From Burkholderiales bacterium (GTDB lineage: Bacteria > Pseudomonadota > Gammaproteobacteria > Burkholderiales > SG8-39): a stretch of DNA of 12,389 nt. The notes under the pieces were generated by a model, which worked only from the letters and a program-made list of their open reading frames with translations, was not told the DNA's origin and searched no databases. Shown in pieces: positions 1 to 6,748 of this stretch; positions within the stretch are counted from its first letter, which is position 1; each line of letters starts with the position of its first letter. The translations under genes and the position numbers were made by a program. The stretch spans positions 1 through 12,389 of the forward strand of contig JADLDQ010000060.1 of the NCBI GenBank assembly GCA_020846575.1, read 5' to 3'.

Positions 1-155
1 CCCAGCATGCGGGTCGTGGTATCGGTGCTGCCGCCGGGTGGAAATGGCACGACCAGCACTATCTGCTTGGATGGAAACGCCTGCGCGTGCGCCGCTCCGC
101 ACGCCGCGAGAACGGCCGCTCCGGCCGCCAGGGAAACTGCCAATGCTCGGTTCAT
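1..155 (-). CDS. TctC-family tripartite tricarboxylate transporter substrate-binding protein, N-terminal fragment
   Basis: This is the beginning of a periplasmic solute-binding protein; the rest lies beyond the left edge. About 51 residues are visible. A basic-hydrophobic signal peptide (MNRALAVSLAAGAAVLAACG...) ends in an AHA-Q type signal peptidase site near residues 23-25. The mature start follows as FPSKQIVLVVPFPPGGSTD, the standard opening of TctC/Bug proteins, whose family members bind carboxylates for secondary transporters or signalling. The ATG at 155 sits 5 nt after a GAGGAGA ribosome-binding site. An in-frame ATG at 161 overlaps that site and is less likely. It is the last gene visible in the leftward operon, 112 bp after the SDR gene. 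The ligand cannot be told from the sequence. Family assignment is secure; function is inferred from the family. Confidence 0.9.
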   Translation of the reverse strand, partial: MNRALAVSLAAGAAVLAACGAAHAQAFPSKQIVLVVPFPPGGSTDTTTRML

Positions 156-267
156 GTCCATCTCCTCAAGAAAAGTAGCTGCTTGTCAACCGATACTCTT
201 TCATCCTGCGCCGCCCGCGGCCGCGGTCCTCCAGGCACCGGAACCCCGCGCATCACGCGAACCCGCT

Positions 268-1011
268 TCAATCCAGGACCAGTCCTCCACTGACGTTGAC
301 GCAGGCGCCGCTCATCGACTGCGCGTGCTGCGAACACAGGAAGGCGATGGCCGCGGCGACTTCGGCGGGCTGGGCGAGGCGCTTGAGCGGCACCGAGTCC
401 ACGAGGGCGGCGCGCTGCTCCAGCGAGAAGCGCGCGAGCATGGGCGTGGCGACCGGGCCGGGCATGACGCTGTTCACCCGCAGGCCCTCGGGCGCCCATT
501 CCCTGGCCAGGTAGCGGGTGAGATTGATGATACCGGCCTTCGCCGTCGCGTAGGCCGCGCCCGAGAGCGCGCTGCCGCCGTTACGAGCGTTGGTCGAGGC
601 GATGAACACCACGCTGCCGCCCGGCCGGGACAGACTGCGGTAGCACTCCCGGGCGAGCAGGAAGGCCGACGTCAGGTTGATGTCGATGACCCGCCTCCAT
701 TCAGCGAGCGAGGTCGAGCACAGCACGCCGCCGCCGGCGACGCCCACCGCGTTGACCGCGAAATCGATCCGACCGAAACGGGACACCGCGCATTCGACCG
801 CGGAGCGCACCGCCGACTCGTCGATTGCGTCGCCGGCGATGCCCAGCACCGCGTCGCTCTGCGCCGGGAGCTTCGCCGAATCCAGATCCAGCGCCACGAC
901 GCGAGCGCCCGCCGCCTCGAACAGTTCCAGCGTCGCCCGCCCGATTCCGCCGCCCGCTCCGGCGATGAGCGCGACGCGACCGCGGGCTTCGAGGAGGGCC
1001 GCCCGGCTCAC
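268..1011 (-). CDS. SDR-family NAD(P)-dependent oxidoreductase
   Basis: A 247-aa classical short-chain dehydrogenase of normal length, predicted to oxidise an alcohol or reduce a ketone in the cytosol. The Rossmann GxxxGxG is G18-G22-G24. Asp42 at the end of beta-2 (ALDLD) points to NAD rather than NADP. The usual NNAG is replaced by N87-A-V-G. The catalytic set is N112, S139, Y154 and K158 in YATAK. The Ser-Tyr distance is 15 rather than the common 13, so the active-site loop carries about two extra residues. The C-terminal VNVSGGLVLD is typical. The frame is open upstream to 1254, but that part overlaps the preceding gene. A GTG at 1011 gives the proper SDR N-terminus and overlaps that gene's end by 7 nt, suggesting translational coupling. 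The substrate is unknown. A dehydrogenation step in the same catabolic route is likely. Confidence 0.9.
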   Translation of the reverse strand: MSRAALLEARGRVALIAGAGGGIGRATLELFEAAGARVVALDLDSAKLPAQSDAVLGIAGDAIDESAVRSAVECAVSRFGRIDFAVNAVGVAGGGVLCSTSLAEWRRVIDINLTSAFLLARECYRSLSRPGGSVVFIASTNARNGGSALSGAAYATAKAGIINLTRYLAREWAPEGLRVNSVMPGPVATPMLARFSLEQRAALVDSVPLKRLAQPAEVAAAIAFLCSQHAQSMSGACVNVSGGLVLD

Positions 1012-1016
1012 GAGCG

Positions 1017-1748
1017 TCAGGCCGCCTTGCGCGCGTTCCAGCGTCCGGACTGGAGCGCGTTCCAGATGCCATCGAGCATCGCGAGCCGCTGGCTCGCCGA
1101 GGCCCGGACCGCCGCGATGGCCTTGCGCTGCAGCTCGGGGCTGGTCGCGTAACGCGAGGTGATCTCCAGTCCGTGGCCCTCGTGCGCCACGTCGTTGACG
1201 ATGTGGACATGGAAGAATTCGAGGTCGTCCCTGCTCATGCCGAGCTTCCTGCACGCGGCGACGTACGCCGGGTAGAGCGTGGGGGTCTGGCCTTCCAGCG
1301 CGACCATGATGCCGGCTGCGCTCTCGGCCAGCTCGCGGAAAGCGATCAGCTCGTAGATCCAGCTGCGCATGGCGCGCGTGCTCGGCAGGATGTCGCCGTT
1401 CTGGTCGGCTTCGACGGCGCGCTGCCGGGTGACGCCGCAGGCCTTCGCGAATTTCAGCAGCAGCTCCGGATGGCGCTTGGCCGGTTTTCCAGGCATTTCC
1501 TCGCCGATCAGATTCTCCAGCATGTGCGCCCGTGCATCCAGATCGGGCAGGCGGCAGAAGAAATATCCGAACTGCTGCGGGATCAAGTCGATGTAATAGA
1601 AGTGCTGGATGGCCCAGAAGCCGAGCTGCGAGCGCGTCAGCTCGCCCCTGGCCCAGGCGCTGGAGAAGGGGTGCCCGGACGAGTGGCGCAGCGTGCGCGC
1701 GTTCACCAGCGCCTTGAAAAAGTCCTTCTTCGACATCATCCGTGGCAT
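1017..1748 (-). CDS. Heme-oxygenase-like fold, putative diiron oxidase/oxygenase (TenA/PqqC/CADD-like)
   Basis: A 243-aa all-helical protein resembling the PqqC/TenA/CADD 'iron-containing redox enzyme' group. Candidate metal ligands can be seen at E84 (or E83), H93 in the KRHPELL segment, E152 in ALEGQTP, and H182-x3-D186-x2-H189 in the VHIVNDVAHEGH segment. This is the Glu-His-Glu-His-Asp-His pattern known from heme-oxygenase-like diiron oxidases such as CADD and UndA. Members of that group catalyse very different O2-dependent reactions, and PqqC uses the fold without metal, so the reaction cannot be assigned. The aromatic segment around residues 45-65 (FWAIQHFYYIDLIPQQFGYFF) would line the active-site cavity. 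The ATG at 1748 lies 6 nt after AGGAG. The SDR start overlaps its end. No pqq genes are adjacent, so cofactor biosynthesis is not supported. Confidence 0.8.
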   Translation of the reverse strand: MPRMMSKKDFFKALVNARTLRHSSGHPFSSAWARGELTRSQLGFWAIQHFYYIDLIPQQFGYFFCRLPDLDARAHMLENLIGEEMPGKPAKRHPELLLKFAKACGVTRQRAVEADQNGDILPSTRAMRSWIYELIAFRELAESAAGIMVALEGQTPTLYPAYVAACRKLGMSRDDLEFFHVHIVNDVAHEGHGLEITSRYATSPELQRKAIAAVRASASQRLAMLDGIWNALQSGRWNARKAA

Positions 1749-1801
1749 CGTCGTCTCCTCTCGTGAGTTGTCGGATCGCGTTTCAGCGTGCGCGGCCCGT
1801 C

Positions 1802-1815
1802 CCCGCTTCGGCGGG
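1802..1815 (-). other. Small intergenic hairpin
   Basis: In the 83-bp gap between the zinc-ribbon gene and the heme-oxygenase-like gene there is a 5-bp GC-only stem (CCCGC/GCGGG) closing a 4-nt loop. On the transcribed minus strand the loop reads CGAA. There is no T-tract after it, so it is not a classic terminator. At most it could mark RNA processing or reduce read-through. It could also be a chance result of the high GC content. Confidence 0.3.
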
Positions 1816-1831
1816 CGCGGCGCCGCCGCGC

Positions 1832-2014
1832 TCAGCATGGCCTGGCGACCTGCGCCGCCTGCGCCTCCTGGAACTGCGCATGGCAGTGCGGGCAGTGCAG
1901 CTTCGCAGCGCGCGCTTGCAGCAGAGCCTCGCTGACATGAAACCAGCCGGCGCAGGCCGCGCACTGCACCCAGATCGCATTGCCCTGCTTTCCGGCTCCC
2001 GCGCGCGTGGTCAT
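1832..2014 (-). CDS. Small MJ0042-type zinc-ribbon protein
   Basis: A 60-aa protein with one treble-clef or zinc-ribbon unit: C18-x2-C21 in VQCAACAGWFHV and C41-x2-C44 in LHCPHCHAQF. The spacing and flanking residues match the MJ0042 finger pattern usually seen at the N-terminus of larger proteins; here it stands almost alone. The start is uncertain. ATG 2014 lacks a strong ribosome-binding site, and an in-frame GTG at 2080 would give 82 aa, starting 19 nt after the UbiD stop. The gene sits directly behind the UbiD decarboxylase on the same strand. Hydroxyarylate decarboxylases of the VdcBCD type also carry a small cysteine-rich subunit D, so an accessory role in the UbiD enzyme is possible, but this is only analogy. 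The conserved cysteine pattern argues against a chance frame. Confidence 0.65.
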   Translation of the reverse strand: MTTRAGAGKQGNAIWVQCAACAGWFHVSEALLQARAAKLHCPHCHAQFQEAQAAQVARPC

Positions 2015-2099
2015 GGGTCTGTCCGCTCGCTGCGCCAGCGGATTCGCCCTCGCGGCGCTCGCGCGGACTCGAGACGGCACGGGATTGTCACGGATCGTC

Positions 2100-3512
2100 T
2101 CATGCCCGCGGCCAGCGGCTGGCGTCGGCCGACGCGAGCAGGCGGCGCGCGCCTTCGAGCGCCGCCTCCGGCGCCAGCGCGCGCGGCGCGAACGGCCTGG
2201 GCGAGCCGGCGCGGCGCGCGACCGGCAGCGTGGCGTCGATGCCCAGCTTGGCGATGCCCCTGGCGCCGGCGGGCCAGGAAGGGTCCAGGGAGCACGGCAT
2301 CTCGGCCAGCGTCAGCGTGTCGCGATCCCATTGCACGCGCGTCGCCAGCGCCCAGAGCATCTCGCCCTCCGAGAAGATGTCCACGTCTTCGTCGACCGCA
2401 AGCGCCATCTTGATGCGGCGGTACTGCAGCGCCGCCGCGAGCGCCGCTCGCGGCTCCTCGGGCGCCGGCCGGCACAGTTGGATGTAGGCGTGAAAACGCC
2501 TTCCGGAAACCGGGACGTGCACGTTCGCCACCGAGGGCGCGACGCCGCGAAGCAACTCGAACAGCTTGCCCTCCATCGCCATGTTGTCCGGCACCAGCAT
2601 GTCGCTCAGGCCGGAGCCGTAGTCGTGGTACAGCGCGTTCTCCCGGCGGGTGATGGCGGTGACCTCGATCGAAGGCGCGAGAATCTGCGGGCCCATGTAA
2701 CCGGTGAACTCGCCGAAAGGGCCGTCGGCGGCCAGCGCGCCCGGGGGGGCGAATCCCTCGATCACCAGTTCCGCGTCCGCCGGCACCAGGATCCGGTCCG
2801 CGTGCGTGACCGAGGGCGCCAGCCGCAACGGTTCGCCGATGATGCCTCCCACCGCGTTCCAGTGGGATTCGGGATAGCCGAGCTTCGCCTGCGCGGCGAT
2901 CGACACCGCGGGGTGGTGGCCGATCCACAGCGCGACCGGGCAGGCCTGCCCGCGCGCCCAGAACTTGCGCAGGTTGATGTCGTTGTGGGAGTCCGCGTAG
3001 GGATAGTAGCTGGTGCTGCGTGGCCCCTTGACCCAGCAGCGCTGGATCGCGGTGTTGTCGATGCCCGTGTCCGGGTCGAAGGTGGTCACGTGCGCTGCAG
3101 TCAGGTAGGGACCGGGGTCGAGCGTGTGCTGCCGCAGCACCGGCAGCTCACCGAGGTCGCACGCATCGCCCTGGAGGACGCGCTGTTGCACCGGGGCCTC
3201 GCCGCGCCCGAGCACGACGGGCGCTATCGGCCGGCCGAGGCCTTCGGCGAAGCTGCGCGCGGCGCTGCGGTGGTCCGAGAAGCCCAGGGCGCGCGCGGTG
3301 AGCTCACGGCTTGCGGTCAGGTTGCACACGACACCGATCGGGCTGTGGCGGCCGTCGGCCAGCAGCGCTCGCTCGACGCACACGACCGGGTGCTGCCCTT
3401 GCGCCTCCAGGGCGTGCTGCAGGGCGGTGATCTCGTACACCACCGACAGCGCCTGCGCCGGCCGGAAGACCGCGCCGCCCGCGGCGTCCAGGAAGGAGCG
3501 AAGATCCCTCAT
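2100..3512 (-). CDS. UbiD-family prenylated-FMN-dependent (de)carboxylase
   Basis: A 470-aa cytosolic enzyme of the UbiD family, which reversibly decarboxylates aromatic or unsaturated acids using prenylated FMN. The prFMN/Mn/K-binding set known from Fdc1 can be traced: N153-x4-R158 (DNTAIQR), H176 exactly 18 residues after the Arg, and E227 in GGIIGEPL. The signature D263-GPFG-E268 (DGPFGEFTGY) follows, and a later family block reads VDEDVDIFSEGEMLWALATR (residues 373-392). GIDAT at 424-428 is the usual C-terminal motif. The first acidic residue of the E-x4-E pair is Asp263 rather than Glu. The length fits the 450-500 aa norm. The ATG at 3512 lies 7 nt after AGGAAA. It follows the ferredoxin gene by 27 bp. 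No ubiX/flavin prenyltransferase gene is in the window, so prFMN must come from elsewhere. The substrate is probably a carboxylated aromatic, by context. Confidence 0.95.
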   Translation of the reverse strand: MRDLRSFLDAAGGAVFRPAQALSVVYEITALQHALEAQGQHPVVCVERALLADGRHSPIGVVCNLTASRELTARALGFSDHRSAARSFAEGLGRPIAPVVLGRGEAPVQQRVLQGDACDLGELPVLRQHTLDPGPYLTAAHVTTFDPDTGIDNTAIQRCWVKGPRSTSYYPYADSHNDINLRKFWARGQACPVALWIGHHPAVSIAAQAKLGYPESHWNAVGGIIGEPLRLAPSVTHADRILVPADAELVIEGFAPPGALAADGPFGEFTGYMGPQILAPSIEVTAITRRENALYHDYGSGLSDMLVPDNMAMEGKLFELLRGVAPSVANVHVPVSGRRFHAYIQLCRPAPEEPRAALAAALQYRRIKMALAVDEDVDIFSEGEMLWALATRVQWDRDTLTLAEMPCSLDPSWPAGARGIAKLGIDATLPVARRAGSPRPFAPRALAPEAALEGARRLLASADASRWPRA

Positions 3513-3539
3513 CGGCGGGTTTCCTGCCCGGCCGCCGCG

Positions 3540-4139
3540 TCAGAAGTAGTACACATGGGGCGAGGTTCCCATCTCCGGCAGTAGCGTGCGCGCGTGGCGG
3601 CGGCTGATCAGTTCGTTGATCGGGCGCTCGCCGCCTTCCAGCCGGCCGAAGATCCTGGCGCCCGTGGGGCAGGCTTCCACGCAGGCCGGCACGCGGCCCG
3701 CGTCCACGCGGTGGTAGCAGAAATCGCACTTGAGCGGCACGCCGGCGGGCGCCGTCCTGAGGCCGGGATTCTCGTGCTCGGCGCCGCCGGGCGCCCGCGC
3801 CGCCGCTTCCTTCTTCACGTGGAAGCGCTGCTCGTAGGGACAGGCCTGGATGCAGGCGCCGCAGCCGATGCACGCGTCCCAGTCGACCAGCACGATGCCG
3901 TCCTCGCGCCTGTAGGTCGCCTTGGTGGGGCATACCGGAACGCAAGGCGGCTGCTCGCAGTGGTTGCACAGCACCGGGTAGAACGTGCGGTTCGCATTCG
4001 GATAGCGCCCGGTCTCCTTCTCCAGGATCACGGTCAGCAGAATCCCCGGCGGGCCGTTGTGCTCGACCTTGCACGCCACCACGCAGGCATTGCAGCCGTT
4101 GCAGCGGGACAGGTCGATGGCCATGGCGTAGCGGCTCAC
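3540..4139 (-). CDS. Four-cluster 4Fe-4S ferredoxin subunit of a molybdoenzyme complex
   Basis: A 199-aa electron-transfer subunit of the DmsB/PsrB/PadC type. Four cysteine quartets are complete: C13/16/19/23, C58/61/66/70, C90/93/96/100 and C138/141/153/157. They would hold four cubane clusters carrying electrons between the catalytic molybdenum subunit and the membrane anchor. No signal peptide is present; the protein begins almost at the first cluster (VSRYAMAIDLSRCNGC). I chose the GTG at 4139 because it overlaps the catalytic subunit's stop as GTGA and follows a GGGGAGG stretch. An ATG at 4124 (residue 6) is the alternative. The open frame extends far upstream, but only as a shadow of the catalytic gene. 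All sixteen ligands are present, so it should be functional. Confidence 0.95.
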   Translation of the reverse strand: MSRYAMAIDLSRCNGCNACVVACKVEHNGPPGILLTVILEKETGRYPNANRTFYPVLCNHCEQPPCVPVCPTKATYRREDGIVLVDWDACIGCGACIQACPYEQRFHVKKEAAARAPGGAEHENPGLRTAPAGVPLKCDFCYHRVDAGRVPACVEACPTGARIFGRLEGGERPINELISRRHARTLLPEMGTSPHVYYF

Positions 4140-6748
4140 CGGCCCCGCCTCCCCGGAGCGCCGCCCGCCCTGCCGACCTTGACGCGCACGCAGGAATCGA
4201 CCTGGCCGCTGACGACGTCGATGCGGCCGCCGTGCGGCGCCGGCAGCAGGTTGTTGAACCCGGCGCCCTTGCCGCGGGACAGCCTGGTTCGCGCCGCCCA
4301 GTGGCCGAAGATACCCGGGATGCCGACGCACTCGGGGTGAATGAGTTCGGTGACCTTGAGCGTGCCTTCCTCGCGACCGTAGCGCGATTCGACCACGACC
4401 CGTTCGCCGTCCTCCAGCCCCCGCTCGGCCGCGGTATCCCGGTTGAGCATGATGCAGTAGGCGTAGGGGTTGGCCACGGAGATCTCGTCGATCCACGGGT
4501 TTTCTCCCGAGATCGAGTGATTCTGGAACGGCAGCTTGAAATTGACGACCAGCAGGTCGTAGGGTCCGTCCGGTCGCAGCGCCTCGCAGGCGATGAACTT
4601 CGGCAACGGCGCATACGCCGACAGGTCCCAGTCCAGGCCCAGTTTCGCGGCGAGTTCCCGGACCTGGCGCCCCGCTTCCAGGAGGTGTTCGAAATAGACC
4701 GGCACGCGCGCATCCAGGAACGGTTTCGGGTAAGCCTCCGCGAGCGTTTTCGGGCGCGTGACGAAGCAGGCCGTCTCGGTGATCGCGTCGGCGCTGAAGT
4801 GCGCGCCGAGCAGGGTCCTCGCCTGGCGCTCGGCGATGTCCTTGACCGAGTGCCGCACGCCGGGCTCCAGACGGTGCGCCGGGTCGATGCCCCAGGCCTC
4901 GTTGCCGATCTCGTAGACCTTGTCCAGGATACCCAGGCGCTGGGCGAGTTCGAGATACACCTCGGTCCAGGGTTTCACGCCCGGGGGAGGATCGAGCACC
5001 GACTGGCGCATCATCCAGAACCAGTCTCCCGGACCGGGCGTGATGAACGCGTACATGTCGTTCGCGGGGAACAGATCCCAGCGCTCGTAGTCGTGCGCGT
5101 CCGGGAAAACGATGTCGGCGAACTCGACGGTCTCGTCGATGCGATCGGCAAACGACGCCTGGAAGGCGATGCGCCTGAGCGTCTCCGCCATGGCCTGCGC
5201 GCAGGGGCTGTTCATCATCAGGTTGGTCCGGCAGTGCAGCAGAACCTTCGCGTCGTAGGAAACGCCGAAGCGCCGGCCCTCGGAAATGCCCAGCGGGTAC
5301 AGCCCGCGGGTGAACAGCGACGAGGGGAACAGTTCGTGCAGGTCGAACGAGGTCGCGGGCGCGGCCTGCGACGGGGGATAGGGCCGGTTGTACTTGGTGA
5401 TGATCGCGGCCGGGACCAGCATGCCGTCGGCGTCCTTGTGCGCGCTCCAGAACGGTCCCACCGGGTTGACGCCGCGCTGGCCGCCGGGCACGTCGAGATT
5501 GCCCGCCAGCAGGTTCAGCATGTGGATCGAGACCATGGTGTGGAAGCCGCCCTTGTGGGCGCCGGAGCCGCGCTTGAAGTGAATCGCGGCCGGGCGCAAG
5601 GGGAGCGTGTGCCCGTCGATCTCGATGGTGCTGCCGATGCGCGCGGCTGCGCTGAATTCGCCCGCGAGGCGCCGGATGGTCGCGGCCGGCACCGTCGTCA
5701 CCTCGGCCATCTCCTCGACCGAGACACGGGCGAGGTGGGCCTTCAGCAGCTGGAAGGCGGGTTGCGCGCTCGTACCTTCGAGCGTGACGCTGCCCTCCAG
5801 GGCGGGATCGGCCAGTTCGGGCGCATCGAAGGTTCTGGCGCAGCCGCCCGCGGCATCCCAGACCATCGGTTTGCCGCTCCGGGCCTCGCGCAGGTAGCGG
5901 CCGTCCTCGCGCACCAGGTAAGGCCCGTTGGTGCCGCGTTTGACGAACTCGAAATCGACCCGGCCCAGTTCGACCACCATGACCTTGAGCATCGCCAGGG
6001 CGAGCGCGCCGTCGGTCCCGGGACGGATGGGCACCCATTCGTCGGCCTTGGCGGCGGTGTTGGTGCAGAACGGATCGATGACGACCAGGCGCGCGCCGCG
6101 GGCGCGCGCGTCGGCCATCTTGTGCGCCGCGTGCAGCGGAATCGTCTCGGCGAGGTGACCGAGCTGCGTGCCCCACAGGATCATGTAGTTGCACAGATCG
6201 AGGTCGAGTTCACCGTTGAACGAGCCGTTGAGCAGCAGGTTCGCGACGTGCGGGGCCGAGCCGCAGTAATCGGCCCGGTTCCAGTGAAAGTTCGTGGTGC
6301 CGAACGCTGTCCCGAACGCCTTGCTGATGCCGTAGCCGGGAAGGTCGAAATGCGCGATCACCAGCCCGCGCGGTTCCTCCTCGCGGACCGCGCGCAGCCT
6401 CTCGGTGACGGTCTGCAGCGCCTGTTCCCAGGAGATCTCCTCCCACTGCGGGTCGATGCCGATGCCCTTCTCGGGATTGCGGCGTCGCAGGGGTCGCAGC
6501 ACGCGCCCGGCCTGGTACAGGTCGCGGAAACGCGCCTTGCCCTTGGCGCAGATGTGCCCCTGCGAGTTGGGCGCCCGCGGGTCTCCGGCGACGTCGACGA
6601 CCCGGCCAGCGACGCGGTGCACCCGGATTCCGCAGCAGTTGTAGCAGCCCATGCACACGGTGGGTACCCAGGCATCGTCCGGCTGCCTGGCATCGGCCTG
6701 CGGTCCTTGCACCGTGGCCGGGCCTGCCGTGTTCCTGACGTCGCTCAT
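4136..6748 (-). CDS. Molybdopterin oxidoreductase catalytic subunit (DMSO reductase family, PadB/PsrA-like)
   Basis: An 870-aa large subunit of the DMSO-reductase superfamily. The N-terminal 4Fe-4S site is C32-x2-C35-x3-C39-x27-C67, followed by the CAKGKARF segment. The likely Mo ligand is C162 in NRADYCGSAPH. Pterin-binding segments include VVIDPFCTNTAAKADEW and IRPGTDGALALAML (about 222-255). The C-terminal dinucleotide-binding domain spans roughly 730-850. The N-terminus (MSDVRNTAGPATVQ...) has no twin-arginine signal, so the complex should face the cytoplasm. This fits an intracellular substrate such as a CoA thioester or aromatic acid better than a periplasmic respiratory role. The start ATG overlaps the anchor gene's stop (ATGA). 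Relatives with the same three-subunit layout include phenylacetyl-CoA:acceptor oxidoreductase and polysulfide/thiosulfate reductases. Pyrogallol transhydroxylase shares only the large and FeS subunits. The substrate is unproven. Confidence 0.93.
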   Translation of the reverse strand: MSDVRNTAGPATVQGPQADARQPDDAWVPTVCMGCYNCCGIRVHRVAGRVVDVAGDPRAPNSQGHICAKGKARFRDLYQAGRVLRPLRRRNPEKGIGIDPQWEEISWEQALQTVTERLRAVREEEPRGLVIAHFDLPGYGISKAFGTAFGTTNFHWNRADYCGSAPHVANLLLNGSFNGELDLDLCNYMILWGTQLGHLAETIPLHAAHKMADARARGARLVVIDPFCTNTAAKADEWVPIRPGTDGALALAMLKVMVVELGRVDFEFVKRGTNGPYLVREDGRYLREARSGKPMVWDAAGGCARTFDAPELADPALEGSVTLEGTSAQPAFQLLKAHLARVSVEEMAEVTTVPAATIRRLAGEFSAAARIGSTIEIDGHTLPLRPAAIHFKRGSGAHKGGFHTMVSIHMLNLLAGNLDVPGGQRGVNPVGPFWSAHKDADGMLVPAAIITKYNRPYPPSQAAPATSFDLHELFPSSLFTRGLYPLGISEGRRFGVSYDAKVLLHCRTNLMMNSPCAQAMAETLRRIAFQASFADRIDETVEFADIVFPDAHDYERWDLFPANDMYAFITPGPGDWFWMMRQSVLDPPPGVKPWTEVYLELAQRLGILDKVYEIGNEAWGIDPAHRLEPGVRHSVKDIAERQARTLLGAHFSADAITETACFVTRPKTLAEAYPKPFLDARVPVYFEHLLEAGRQVRELAAKLGLDWDLSAYAPLPKFIACEALRPDGPYDLLVVNFKLPFQNHSISGENPWIDEISVANPYAYCIMLNRDTAAERGLEDGERVVVESRYGREEGTLKVTELIHPECVGIPGIFGHWAARTRLSRGKGAGFNNLLPAPHGGRIDVVSGQVDSCVRVKVGRAGGAPGRRGR

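Noticed and set aside
184..189. TTGACA on the minus strand upstream of the partial TctC gene
   Set aside because: At 16-17 bp spacing the -10 position falls on the ribosome-binding site (GAGGAG), so there is no usable promoter partner.
215..226. Perfect palindrome CCGCGGCCGCGG in the SDR-TctC gap
   Set aside because: It has no loop, no T-tract and no repeated copy; most likely a product of GC-rich composition rather than a terminator or operator.
1012..1254. N-terminal extension of the SDR frame up to 1254
   Set aside because: This part overlaps the preceding heme-oxygenase-like gene and has Arg-rich composition; the GTG at 1011 gives a standard SDR N-terminus.
1980..3584. 534-codon plus-strand frame opposite the UbiD gene
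   Set aside because: Arg/Val/His-rich shadow of a gene with clear prFMN-binding motifs.
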